DNA of 64,000 nt from CAIPAT01 sp041665605 (lineage in GTDB: Bacteria; Verrucomicrobiota; Lentisphaeria; Victivallales; Victivallaceae): NCBI GenBank assembly GCA_041665605.1, contig JBAYIO010000011.1:10848-74847 (forward strand), in the 5' to 3' direction. Positions within the stretch are counted from its first letter, which is position 1, and every line of letters starts with the position of its first letter. Positions 47,622-55,412 of this stretch are shown here, in pieces. Both the position numbers and the translations under genes were made by a program. The notes beneath the pieces were generated by a model. That model saw nothing but the letters and a program-made list of their open reading frames with translations, was not told where the DNA came from and made no database searches.

Positions 47622-47652
47622 ACCCGCCGTAAGAAATGCTTCTCCGGCGGGT
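47622..47652 (-). terminator. Terminator of the oxygen-defence operon
   Basis: Perfect 8-bp stem ACCCGCCG (47622-47629) / CGGCGGGT (47645-47652). On the minus strand it lies 15 bases past the rubredoxin stop and is followed by a T-rich stretch (ATTCTCCCTTCATTTTT). Confidence 0.65.
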
Positions 47653-47667
47653 CTGTTCTGCGATTAC

Positions 47668-47829
47668 TTATTCTACGGGGCTGAAGCTGTCTTTGCCGAC
47701 GCCGCATTCCGGGCAGACCCAGTCTTCCGGAATGTCTTTAAATTCTGTTCCCGGTTTAACGCCGTTATCCGGATCGCCGACTGCCGGGTTATAGATGTAG
47801 CCGCAAACATCGCACACAAATTTCTGCAT
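47668..47829 (-). CDS. Rubredoxin
   Basis: A 53-residue electron carrier. It begins MQKFVCDVCGYIYNPAVGD and contains the two CxxCG iron-binding loops (CDVCG, residues 6-10; CPECG, residues 39-43) that hold one Fe in a Cys4 site. Length and PEDWVCPECG spacing are textbook rubredoxin. It has a strong ribosome site (AAGGAG). It is the last gene of the oxygen-defence operon, 53 bases after the flavodiiron protein gene, and is the likely electron donor to the flavodiiron protein and rubrerythrin. Confidence 0.95.
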   Translation of the reverse strand: MQKFVCDVCGYIYNPAVGDPDNGVKPGTEFKDIPEDWVCPECGVGKDSFSPVE

Positions 47830-47882
47830 TCTCATTCTCCTTGTTGGGGTGTTCTTACTTTGTTATTTTATTTGTCCGCCGG

Positions 47883-49100
47883 TTATTTACTGCCGGTTTC
47901 AATTTTCTCGATCAACCGTCTGCCTGCCGCCGTGCCGGCATTGAAGCATTCCTGAAGCGCCGCCTGATCCGGCACATATTTGGCTTTTACGCCTTCACAG
48001 GTCAGTTCCACGTCAGTTGCCGTGAGGTAGTCGTTGATTTGTTTTATGGACTCGCCGCTCCAGCCGTAGGAGCCGAACGCGAATCCGATTTTATTCAACG
48101 GCCTCAGCCCCTTGAGATAGGTCAGGATATCCGCGATTGTCGGCAGCAGTTGATTGTTGAGAGTGGAACTGCCGAAAATCAGCGCACCGGACTTCAACGC
48201 CATGGTTGCGATATAACTGCGGTCTCTGGCCTTGAGCGAGATCAGTTCAACTTCAACTCCGGTACTGCTGATGCCGTCGGCAATGGCCTTGCCCATTGTC
48301 GCAGTAGATTCCCACATGGTATCATAAATTACAATTGCGCTTTTTTCCGGCTTCTGCACAGACCATTTACGGTATTGCTCAATAATCCATTCCGGATTTT
48401 TCCGCCAGCAGGGGCCGTGATCCGGAGCGATTGTTTTGATATCGAAATTAAACCCCGGCAGTGCTTCAATGGCAGCAAGAATTTTTGAGGCGTAAAGCAT
48501 CAGGATATTGGCGTAATACTTCGCGGCTTCCCATTCAATGACATAGTCCGGATATTCATCGGCAAAACGTTCCAGGCCAGCCAGATGCATGCCGAAACCG
48601 TCCTGTGAGAATAGTATTTTCTCCCCGCTGAGATATGTAAACATGCTGTCCGGCCAGTGAATCATTCTTGTTTCGACGAATGATAACGTATTGTCTCCCA
48701 GGCAGACCGAGTCGCCGGTTTTTACTATTTCGATCTGCAAATCATTGCCGAAATGCGCCTTGAGGTTTTTCTCCCCCATTGACGAGGCGAAGACTTTTTC
48801 CGGCTTTACGATTTTGATCATTTCCGGCAGACATCCGGAATGGTCCATTTCGGAGTGGTTGGAGACGATGTAGTCAATCTGTTCCGGGTTTATAACGGAA
48901 CTGATTCTGGCCAGCAGTTCGTCCCTGAACGGCGCTTTAACCGTATCTATGAGGGTAATTTTCTTGTCGATTACCAGGTAGGCATTGTAAGTAGTGCCGC
49001 GCTCTGTGGCGTAACCGTGAAAACTCTTGATTTCCCAGTCCACAGCGCCAACCCAGTAAACTTTATCCGTAAGTTTTACGGCATTCAATAATTCTTTCAT
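47883..49100 (-). CDS. Flavodiiron protein (FprA type, oxygen/NO reductase)
   Basis: A 405-residue protein. Residues ~1-250 form a metallo-beta-lactamase-like di-iron domain with ligand motif HSEMDHSG (residue ~82), the later His in RMIHWPDSMFTYL (~147) and DHGPCW (~228). Residues ~255-400 form a flavodoxin-like FMN domain (AIVIYDTMWESTATMGKAIADG; GSYGWSGESIKQI). These enzymes reduce O2 to water or NO to N2O in anaerobes. Rubredoxin, its usual electron donor, is encoded immediately downstream. Confidence 0.94.
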   Translation of the reverse strand: MKELLNAVKLTDKVYWVGAVDWEIKSFHGYATERGTTYNAYLVIDKKITLIDTVKAPFRDELLARISSVINPEQIDYIVSNHSEMDHSGCLPEMIKIVKPEKVFASSMGEKNLKAHFGNDLQIEIVKTGDSVCLGDNTLSFVETRMIHWPDSMFTYLSGEKILFSQDGFGMHLAGLERFADEYPDYVIEWEAAKYYANILMLYASKILAAIEALPGFNFDIKTIAPDHGPCWRKNPEWIIEQYRKWSVQKPEKSAIVIYDTMWESTATMGKAIADGISSTGVEVELISLKARDRSYIATMALKSGALIFGSSTLNNQLLPTIADILTYLKGLRPLNKIGFAFGSYGWSGESIKQINDYLTATDVELTCEGVKAKYVPDQAALQECFNAGTAAGRRLIEKIETGSK

Positions 49101-49130
49101 CGTTGTTCTCCAACCTTACAAATTAACAGG

Positions 49131-49159
49131 ATGCGCCTGTTTTAGTAAATCAGGCGCAT
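49131..49159. other. Strong hairpin between ferritin and flavodiiron protein genes
   Basis: Perfect 9-bp arms ATGCGCCTG (49131-49139) / CAGGCGCAT (49151-49159) with an 11-base loop. On the minus strand it lies 22 bases after the ferritin stop and 30 bases before the next start. T residues after it are few, so it may be an attenuator, processing site or 3'-end stabiliser rather than a full stop. Confidence 0.6.
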
Positions 49160-49181
49160 GAATCAATTACGCGGAACTGAA

Positions 49182-49715
49182 TTATGCCGGAGTCGAAATG
49201 GCCGCAGTCACATTGGCCAGCGGCGAGAGCACGCGAGCGCCCAGTTCCGTATCAATCATCATCAAACCATCTGTAGAGTTTTTAGTTCTCTTGATTTTTT
49301 CAATAATGGTTTTTCCGTTGCTTTCCTCTTCAATCTGTTCAGTGACAAACCATTGCAGTGTGCTGTTGGTCACATGATCCTTTTCCGTCAGCGCCAAATC
49401 GACCAGATTGCAGATTCTGGAAGTGACGATTTTCTCATGTTTATGCGCGTCTTCGAATATCTCCAGAAATGACTTCCAGTCGGTTTTCGGCTTTTTAATC
49501 TCCTGAAGAATGGCCCTGCCTTCGCGGTCAATTATATAGTTGAAGAACTTGTTCGCGTGAAAGAGTTCCTCCATAGCCTGAATGCGCATCCAATGCGCGG
49601 CGCCCTTGTAATTCATGGCTTCAAGCGCGGAGACCATGGACATGTAAAGGTATGAAGAATAAATCTCGAAATTGAGCTGATCGTTTAACGCTTTTTCCAT
49701 TGCCTTGCTCAGCAT
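49182..49715 (-). CDS. ftnA: Ferritin
   Basis: A 177-residue four-helix-bundle iron store. Ferroxidase ligands are visible in LNFEIYSSYLYM (Glu, residue ~17), MEELFHANKFF (Glu and His, ~50-53) and QIEEESNGKTI (~128-130). It assembles into a 24-subunit shell in the cytoplasm, oxidising Fe(II) and limiting Fenton chemistry. The position between superoxide reductase and flavodiiron protein genes ties iron storage to oxygen defence. Confidence 0.93.
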   Translation of the reverse strand: MLSKAMEKALNDQLNFEIYSSYLYMSMVSALEAMNYKGAAHWMRIQAMEELFHANKFFNYIIDREGRAILQEIKKPKTDWKSFLEIFEDAHKHEKIVTSRICNLVDLALTEKDHVTNSTLQWFVTEQIEEESNGKTIIEKIKRTKNSTDGLMMIDTELGARVLSPLANVTAAISTPA

Positions 49716-49742
49716 GATACACCTCTGTTTTTAATGATTACA

Positions 49743-49769
49743 TTCCCGGCTCAAATCGGGAACCGGGAA
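49743..49769. other. Hairpin between superoxide reductase and ferritin genes
   Basis: Arms TTCCCGG (49743-49749) / CCGGGAA (49763-49769), 13-base loop, on the minus strand just after the superoxide reductase stop. No T run follows. With the similar hairpin at 49131-49159 it suggests punctuation of the operon transcript. Confidence 0.5.
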
Positions 49770-49781
49770 CTGAATGGTTAA

Positions 49782-50174
49782 TTATTTCCCGCCAGTCCAG
49801 AGACCGTGCAGATTACAGTACGAACGAACTTCCAGATGACTCTGCATCGGAACATAGAATTCCGCTTCCGGGGCTTCGCCGGGTTTCAAATACTTGCGAT
49901 TAACGTAAGGGCCGTTGGCAACTTCAATCCACATGATGTAGTGATTTTCTTCCATCGGATGGGGAATGGTGCCGACGACGACCTTAATGCCTTTCTCACT
50001 GCCGGTCAATACCGGAACATGTTTCTCCTTGCCGGCATCGCTGGTTTTAGCCTGAAGCAACTGCATTTCATCGCCGCAGCATTCCAGCTTGACGCACTGA
50101 TCTTCGGAGGTAAGCACTTCCACGGTTAATCCGCTATGTGCGCATTTGTAAATCTGGCTTCTTTTAATAGTCAT
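49782..50174 (-). CDS. dfx: Desulfoferrodoxin-type superoxide reductase with altered desulforedoxin domain
   Basis: A 130-residue protein that reduces superoxide to peroxide without making O2. The catalytic site is intact: EKHVPV (Glu50, Lys51, His52), His72 and His78 in PHPMEENHYIMW, Cys120 and His123 in CNLHG. The N-terminal desulforedoxin-like domain is unusual: it has Cys11, Ser14 (instead of the second Cys), Cys27 and the Cys32-Cys33 pair. The start at 50174 follows AGAAGGAG; an in-frame start at 50207 is rejected. It lies 42 bases after rubrerythrin in the operon. Confidence 0.9.
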   Translation of the reverse strand: MTIKRSQIYKCAHSGLTVEVLTSEDQCVKLECCGDEMQLLQAKTSDAGKEKHVPVLTGSEKGIKVVVGTIPHPMEENHYIMWIEVANGPYVNRKYLKPGEAPEAEFYVPMQSHLEVRSYCNLHGLWTGGK

Positions 50175-50216
50175 GATTATTCTCCTTCTTAATATTTGTT
50201 CCTGCAACCCGGGTTA

Positions 50217-50792
50217 TTAATAGTTTTCTGAAAGAACGACAAAATATTCTTTGGGATGCTGACATGCCGGACATTTATTCGGCGGGGTTTTGCCCTTGTG
50301 TAAATAACCGCATTTTGAGCATTCCCAGGTAGTTTCTTCCGGTTTCTCCAGCAGCGTGTTGTCCTCAAGGTTTTTCAGCAAAGTCAGGTAACGCGCTTCA
50401 TGGTGCTTTTCAGCCCTGGAGACAGAGCGGAAAGCTGCTGCTACGCTTGGGAATCCTTCCTTGTCCGCCACATCGGCAAATGACGGATACAGGCTTTCCC
50501 ATTCCATGTGTTCGCCGGCTGCCGCCGCTTTCAGGTTCTCTGCGGTCGTTCCGACTTTGCCTGCCGGATAAGCAGCGGTTATTTCCAAATCGCCGCCTTC
50601 GAGAAAACTGAAATAACGTTTGGCATGGAGCCTCTCCTGATCTGCGGTTATGTCAAAAATATTGGCAATTTGAATCAGCCCCTCACTTTTGGCCTGCGAG
50701 GCAAAATAGCCGTAACGGTTTCTGGCCTGAGATTCACCGGCAAACGCTTTTAACAGGTTCTTTTCAGTTTCGGTTCCTTTAATGCTTGACAT
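50217..50792 (-). CDS. rbr: Rubrerythrin
   Basis: A 191-residue peroxide reductase. The N-terminal di-iron four-helix domain has the Glu ligands in AFAGESQARNRY (~residue 20) and a second-helix pair in ADQERLHAKRYF (~53). The C-terminal rubredoxin-like domain has CSKCGYLHKG and CPACQHP (residues ~158-178). It reduces H2O2 to water using electrons from rubredoxin or the like. The start at 50792 follows GAGGAGA. It is the first structural gene after the Fur-family regulator. Confidence 0.95.
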   Translation of the reverse strand: MSSIKGTETEKNLLKAFAGESQARNRYGYFASQAKSEGLIQIANIFDITADQERLHAKRYFSFLEGGDLEITAAYPAGKVGTTAENLKAAAAGEHMEWESLYPSFADVADKEGFPSVAAAFRSVSRAEKHHEARYLTLLKNLEDNTLLEKPEETTWECSKCGYLHKGKTPPNKCPACQHPKEYFVVLSENY

Positions 50793-50838
50793 AGAATTTC
50801 TCCTCAATGTTTATGGGTTTAGTGAATAACATCAAATG

Positions 50839-51198
50839 CTATCTTTTACGGCTGCACCTGCTGCATTTGCCGTTTAGCTCCAGCCTGTAACCTTCAAACT
50901 GCATTGATTCAATCATTTCACTCAGCTTGCGGTCCAGTTCAGTCATTTCCTCATCAGGTATATCTTCCACGCAATCGCATTTTGTGCACCGTATATGATA
51001 ATGCCTGTTTGCCTGTCCGTCAAATCGTTTTTGTTTACCGGCGATTTCCAGCTTCTGGATAGTGCCGGCCGCCGAGAGCTGATCAAGGTTGCGATAAACT
51101 GTTCCAAGACTGATTTGAGGCAGTCTTTCCCTGACAATGACATACAATTCATCCGCTGTAGGATGGGTCTTGAGTTTATTCAGCTCCTCAAGAATCAC
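50839..51198 (-). CDS. perR: Fur-family (PerR-like) regulator
   Basis: A Fur-family repressor of peroxide or iron response. The HTH spans THPTADELYVIVRERL and ISLGTVYRNLDQLS. The metal-binding domain has HYHIRCTKCD and a C-terminal CSRCSRKR, i.e. two CxxC zinc pairs. The coordinates use the GTG at 51198, but the family's N-terminal helix (LSNTIQRR before VILEEL) continues in frame upstream to ~51230 with no ATG, GTG or TTG, so the true start may be a rare ATT (51228 or 51231) or CTG (51234). It heads the oxygen-defence operon and probably represses it. Confidence 0.85.
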   Translation of the reverse strand: MILEELNKLKTHPTADELYVIVRERLPQISLGTVYRNLDQLSAAGTIQKLEIAGKQKRFDGQANRHYHIRCTKCDCVEDIPDEEMTELDRKLSEMIESMQFEGYRLELNGKCSRCSRKR

Positions 51199-51251
51199 TC
51201 TTCGCTGAATTGTATTGCTTAATTTAATAATCAGAACCTTTACTTTTGATA

Positions 51252-51286
51252 ATAGTTACTATTTTTATAATACTACTCAAAATAGT
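51252..51286 (-). promoter_or_regulatory. Candidate PerR operator and promoter
   Basis: Two nested symmetric elements sit just upstream of the regulator: ATAGT-T-ACTAT (51252-51262, + strand reading) and ACTATTTT (51258-51265) / AAAATAGT (51279-51286). The AT-rich core between them reads TATAATAC, resembling Fur/Per boxes and containing TATTAT-type -10 sequence on the minus strand. Autoregulation is inferred. Confidence 0.5.
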
Positions 51287-51479
51287 TCATGCAACTGTTT
51301 TAATTAAAAATAAATGCTTTTATTTTTATATATAGCTGTGGATGCTGTCCAGCTATGAAGATTTTCGAATAGAACTTACCGGCAGCGCAGAATCCAATCA
51401 TTCAGTAAAAAATGAATAAGCCGCATTCTGCCGTGGCGGTGAAAAAGAATACACCGCTACCGCTTAAAACCATGTAAAA

Positions 51480-51947
51480 TCAAAAGTTGACGTCGCGGCG
51501 GGTTGCTCCAAACATGTCATTGATATGGCTCATGGCTATTTCCTGCTCCATGTCAACGCAGTACATCAGGTCGCGGATCGATATCAGCGCGATAATTTTT
51601 CCATGTTCTTCGAGGGGAATATGGCGGATATGATTTTCGCGCATCTTCCTTACAGTCGATTTGACATCGTCAAGAATGTTGGCAATAATCATATTTTTGT
51701 GCATGATCTGATTTACCGGAAAATTGCTTATATCAATCTTTTCCGCACAGCATTTGATAATATCCTTTTCAGAGATGATACCGGCGAAAGCTCCATGTTC
51801 CGGAACTTCTTTTTCAACCAGAGCAGCGCCGATATTTTCTTTTACGAACAGTTTAGCGGTCTCGGTGATTGTCGCATTATAATTGACAGTATGCATTGGC
51901 GCAACTTTGCGGTTCAGCCTTTCTGCGAGAACTTTTATCATTTTCAT
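51480..51947 (-). CDS. Two-CBS-domain protein, copy 1
   Basis: A 155-residue protein made of a Bateman pair of CBS domains (VNYNATITETAKLFVKENIGAALVEK, ~residues 20-65; NILDDVKSTVRKMRENHIRHIPL, ~residues 88-135). CBS pairs bind adenosyl ligands such as AMP or ATP and act as energy or redox sensors. No effector domain is attached. It is a close paralogue of the gene at 52198-52665; both end in NDMFGA-(T/H)-R-x-D-x-NF. Confidence 0.82.
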   Translation of the reverse strand: MKMIKVLAERLNRKVAPMHTVNYNATITETAKLFVKENIGAALVEKEVPEHGAFAGIISEKDIIKCCAEKIDISNFPVNQIMHKNMIIANILDDVKSTVRKMRENHIRHIPLEEHGKIIALISIRDLMYCVDMEQEIAMSHINDMFGATRRDVNF

Positions 51948-52197
51948 ATTGCCATCCCTCCCGATTTTTATTTTGCAGTTATTAATCCAGACAGAGTTTT
52001 AAAGTTGGAATCAGAACATGCCTTCAGTCGTTTTTTATTGCCAATCCCCCTGAAAACGGTTAAGCCGTTGATAACAAAATCCGGACGCCGCAGCGGCCAT
52101 TGCCTTGTTATTAAGCAAAATAACACACCAGCGTATTTTTGCAATTCATTTTTTACCGGTTTCCACGCAAAAATAATCATGTTATTGGTATGCCTCC
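51948..52197. other. Gap between the two CBS genes
   Basis: A 250-base stretch with a GC-rich patch (52080-52105). No frame with a ribosome site is convincing. It probably carries the promoter of CBS copy 1. Confidence 0.4.
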
Positions 52198-52665
52198 TTA
52201 AAAATTGGTGTCGCTGCGGTGTGCTCCAAACATGTCGTTAATATTACTCAGAGTCTTATCCTGCTCCATATCAATGCAGTGCATGAGGTCGCGAATCGAG
52301 ATCAGCGCGATGATTTTGCCGTTCTCTTTCAGTGGAATATGCCGGACGTGATGTTCGCGCATTCTTCTGACGGTCAAACTTACATCGTCATGAATATCCG
52401 CGGTAATCATTTCCCGCGTCATAATATGGGAGGTCAAAACATTATCCAGGTTACCGGTTTCGGCAATGCATTTAATGATATCTTTTGCGGTTATAATGCC
52501 ATCGAAAAAACCAGGTTCGGGAGTTTCCTTCTCCACCATTGCAGCGCCAATATTCTCTCTTTGAAAATATTGCGCGGCATCCCTGATCGTAGCACACTGG
52601 CAGATGCTGTATAACGGCGGATGATTGCGGCTGATTTTTTCTGCGAGAACCTTACTCATTTTCAT
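52198..52665 (-). CDS. Two-CBS-domain protein, copy 2
   Basis: A 155-residue Bateman-pair protein (CQCATIRDAAQYFQRENIGAAM; DIHDDVSLTVRRMREHHVRHIPL; KIIALISIRDLMHCIDMEQ). It has the same length and layout as the copy at 51480-51947, with about half of residues identical by eye. The duplicates probably arose by tandem duplication and may have diverged to sense different nucleotides or to dimerise with each other. The partner enzyme is unknown. Confidence 0.82.
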   Translation of the reverse strand: MKMSKVLAEKISRNHPPLYSICQCATIRDAAQYFQRENIGAAMVEKETPEPGFFDGIITAKDIIKCIAETGNLDNVLTSHIMTREMITADIHDDVSLTVRRMREHHVRHIPLKENGKIIALISIRDLMHCIDMEQDKTLSNINDMFGAHRSDTNF

Positions 52666-52863
52666 AGATTAACCTCTCCTGTTTATTCTATAGCAAGCGC
52701 CTCATCTTAAAACTGGACGGGCGGAATTGTCATATACTGATTATATTATACACCTGTTTGCGGCAGTTATCTAGAAATGATCAGGTAAATAATTCAGGAT
52801 ATATGTCACGGTAAACAGGTGGAAGCAATATTTTTCAGATGAAATATCTATGGTCTGGAGGAA

Positions 52864-53364
52864 TTACTGAGAGTCTTTTTTGATCTTATCGAGGTCTTCC
52901 TGGGCGAATTCTACAACTTTTTCGAATTTAGGAATGTTTTTTTGATCAACATCCATCAGAGTCTGGTGAGCTTCAACCACGGTTTCGGCAGTTGTCAAAC
53001 GGTCTTTGTCCGATTCGCTTTGCTGCCAGTCGGCATTCTCCAGAACATCTTGTCGCTCAATGAACAGAAAGAGTTTCTCAAGACCAAGGCCAATCAGCAG
53101 ATGGCGGTTATTGGCGTCGGCATTGATGATTTCGACTGTTCCGCAGACTTTGCGGGCCTTCAGCCCGATCATCGCCAGCACCCCCATGAAGGTACTGTCC
53201 ATGCCGGTACAGCTTGTCAGGTCAATACAGACTTTCTCGAAGTTACCCTCGAGATTTTTGGCAAAATTACGCAGGGGAAGTCCGTACTCAAAATTAGCGC
53301 GTCCTTCCACTTTTATATTATAAACGCCCTTGTTATGGGCTATCAGCAAATCAGCTCTTTTCAT
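52864..53364 (-). CDS. STAS-domain protein (anti-sigma factor antagonist-like)
   Basis: A 166-residue protein with a STAS domain in residues ~12-105 (KVCIDLTSCTGMDSTFMGVLAM; phospho-Ser/Thr site region TGMDST). Such proteins act in partner switching with anti-sigma kinases or as transport regulators. The C-terminal ~50 residues are charged (KFEKVVEFAQEDLDKIKKDSQ). No kinase or phosphatase gene is next to it. Its start lies ~80 bases from the alaS stop, on the same strand. Confidence 0.82.
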   Translation of the reverse strand: MKRADLLIAHNKGVYNIKVEGRANFEYGLPLRNFAKNLEGNFEKVCIDLTSCTGMDSTFMGVLAMIGLKARKVCGTVEIINADANNRHLLIGLGLEKLFLFIERQDVLENADWQQSESDKDRLTTAETVVEAHQTLMDVDQKNIPKFEKVVEFAQEDLDKIKKDSQ

Positions 53365-53444
53365 GCAAACAGTAACCTTTTTTACCGGATTCAGGCAAAA
53401 TCATCGTTTGCCTGACAATTTACAGATAACAACTATAGCACATA

Positions 53445-55223
53445 TTATTCTTTAATCAATACCGCTTTAATTCTTCTGACCCCCCTGCTGGAGCTCTCTT
53501 CCTTCAAAATCTTGAATTTAACGAGGTCACCAGTATTGGAAGCATGCGGACCGCCGCAGATTTCCTTGCTGAAGTCGCCGATGGTGTAAACTTTTACCTT
53601 CTCGCCGTAGCGGTCGCCGAACAACCCGATTGCGCCTTCGCTCTGGGCCTCTTCCACGGTCATTTCCCGGCAGTCGATCGGCAGTTTTCTGGTAATGACT
53701 TCATTTACAATCTGCTCTACCTTATCCAGGTCTTCCTGGGAAATCCTGTCATTATGTGAAAAGTCGAAGCGGAGGCGTTCCGCGGTAATGTTCGAGCCGC
53801 GCTGTTCAACGTGTTCGCCGAGTACCTTACGCAGCGCCGCCTGCAGGAGATGAGTGGCAGTATGCAGTCCGGCGGTGGCTTCGGAACTGTCCGCCAGCCC
53901 GCCTTTGAATTTCTGCTCGGCGCCTTTGCGGGAAAGTTCCTGATGTTTGGCAAAGGCTTCATTGAAGCCTTCACGGTCAACCTGAAAACCTTTTTCCGCG
54001 GCCATTTCTTCGGTCAGTTCCAGCGGAAATCCGTAAGTTTCATACAGGAAAAAGGCATTTTTCCCGCTGACGACTTTCCTGACAACATGTTCCGGAACTC
54101 TGGAAATCAGTTTTTCGAATTCCCGCGAGCCTTTTTCCAGGGTCAGCTCAAACTGGCTCTCTTCAGCATGCAGTTCCTCGATGATCTTGGTTTCGCTCTG
54201 CTTCAACTCAGTATAAACATCGCAGAAATTATCAATTACAACCTGCGCCACCGGCACGATGAACGCCTGCTCCAGACCGAGTTTCCGCCCTTCGCGGATG
54301 GCCCGCCGGATCAGGCGGCGGAGTACATAGGACTGGTCCACATTGCCCGGCGTGATGCCGTCGGCAATGATGAATACTGAAGAACGGATATGATCGGCGA
54401 TGATGCGCTCTGAATTGGTGCGGACTTCCGGCGCCGGTACGCCGCGCAGCTCGTCTATTTTGCGCAGAATCGGCTGGAAAATTTCAGTATCGTAGCAACT
54501 GGCTTTGCCCTGCAGCACGGCGGTTACACGTTCCACGCCCATGCCGGTGTCTACGTTCAATTGTTTCGACGGCTCATATTTGCCTTCGGCATTTTTGTTG
54601 TACTGCATGAAAACGTCATTCCAGATTTCAACCCAAAGCCGGTTTTTCGGATCGAATACTTCCGGTGCTTCGCCGGGGCCGGTCCAGTAGAACATCTCAG
54701 TATCCGGACCGCAGGGGCCGGTTTGCCCCGCCGGACCCCACCAGTTGTCGGCTTTGGGGCATTTGGCAATACGGGGCAAAGGAACTCCGAGTCGGTGCCA
54801 GAGATTGTAAGCCAGGTCGTCGAAAGGCGCGTCATCATCTCCGGCAAATACAGTGACGGCCAGTTTATTGATTGGAATATTCAACCATTCCGGGCTGGTC
54901 AGAAATTCGAAACTGAATTGAATAGCTTCTTCTTTAAAATAATCACCGAGCGACCAGTTGCCGAGCATTTCGAAAAAGGTCAGATGAACCGGATCGCCGA
55001 CTTCTTCGATATCGCCGGTACGAATACATTTCTGCACATTGACCAGGCGGCAGCCGAGCGGATGTTTTTCGCCCTGGAGAAACGGCACCAGCGGATGCAT
55101 GCCGGCCGTGGTGAACAGACAGGTCGGATCGTTGTCCGGGATCAGCGACGCACTTTTGATGACTTTATGTTTTTTACTGACAAAAAAATCAATGTACTTT
55201 TTGCGTAAATCTACAGCTTTCAT
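53445..55223 (-). CDS. alaS: Alanyl-tRNA synthetase, short form lacking the C-terminal domain
   Basis: A 592-residue enzyme that charges tRNA-Ala. The class II catalytic domain covers residues ~1-240 (CLFTTAGMHPLVPFLQG; GNWSLGDYFKEEAI; VDTGMGVERVTAV), then a tRNA-recognition region. The editing domain carries both zinc-binding motifs: HTATH (His454 and His458) and CGGPH (Cys556 and His560). The protein ends ~32 residues later. The C-Ala domain and preceding coiled coil found in ~870-residue enzymes are missing. The stop is genuine in the given sequence, with unrelated sequence and a STAS gene after it. Confidence 0.93.
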   Translation of the reverse strand: MKAVDLRKKYIDFFVSKKHKVIKSASLIPDNDPTCLFTTAGMHPLVPFLQGEKHPLGCRLVNVQKCIRTGDIEEVGDPVHLTFFEMLGNWSLGDYFKEEAIQFSFEFLTSPEWLNIPINKLAVTVFAGDDDAPFDDLAYNLWHRLGVPLPRIAKCPKADNWWGPAGQTGPCGPDTEMFYWTGPGEAPEVFDPKNRLWVEIWNDVFMQYNKNAEGKYEPSKQLNVDTGMGVERVTAVLQGKASCYDTEIFQPILRKIDELRGVPAPEVRTNSERIIADHIRSSVFIIADGITPGNVDQSYVLRRLIRRAIREGRKLGLEQAFIVPVAQVVIDNFCDVYTELKQSETKIIEELHAEESQFELTLEKGSREFEKLISRVPEHVVRKVVSGKNAFFLYETYGFPLELTEEMAAEKGFQVDREGFNEAFAKHQELSRKGAEQKFKGGLADSSEATAGLHTATHLLQAALRKVLGEHVEQRGSNITAERLRFDFSHNDRISQEDLDKVEQIVNEVITRKLPIDCREMTVEEAQSEGAIGLFGDRYGEKVKVYTIGDFSKEICGGPHASNTGDLVKFKILKEESSSRGVRRIKAVLIKE

Positions 55224-55380
55224 ATAGTTATACTCAATCCATGTTTGTTTTTGATTAATTATAAACCTGTTACAATACTATTGAAGAAAATGATTTTCAA
55301 ATAGCAATCGGCAAATTTCAGAATGTTCCGGGAATTCAAAAGTTACTGTATTCCATACATTCTGGAATAAAAGTCTAATG

Positions 55381-55412
55381 CATCCGGAGTGCGGCTTCAC
55401 TTAAACCGGATG
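55381..55412 (-). terminator. Terminator of MCE operon 2
   Basis: Arms CATCCGG (55381-55387) / CCGGATG (55406-55412), immediately after the MlaD-like stop on the minus strand, followed by a short T-rich stretch (ACTTTTATT). A second hairpin TATTCC/GGAATA lies at 55349-55369. Confidence 0.55.

Noticed and set aside
47524..48488. Plus-strand frames over the rubredoxin and flavodiiron genes
   Set aside because: They overlap a clear 53-residue rubredoxin and a flavodiiron protein on the minus strand.
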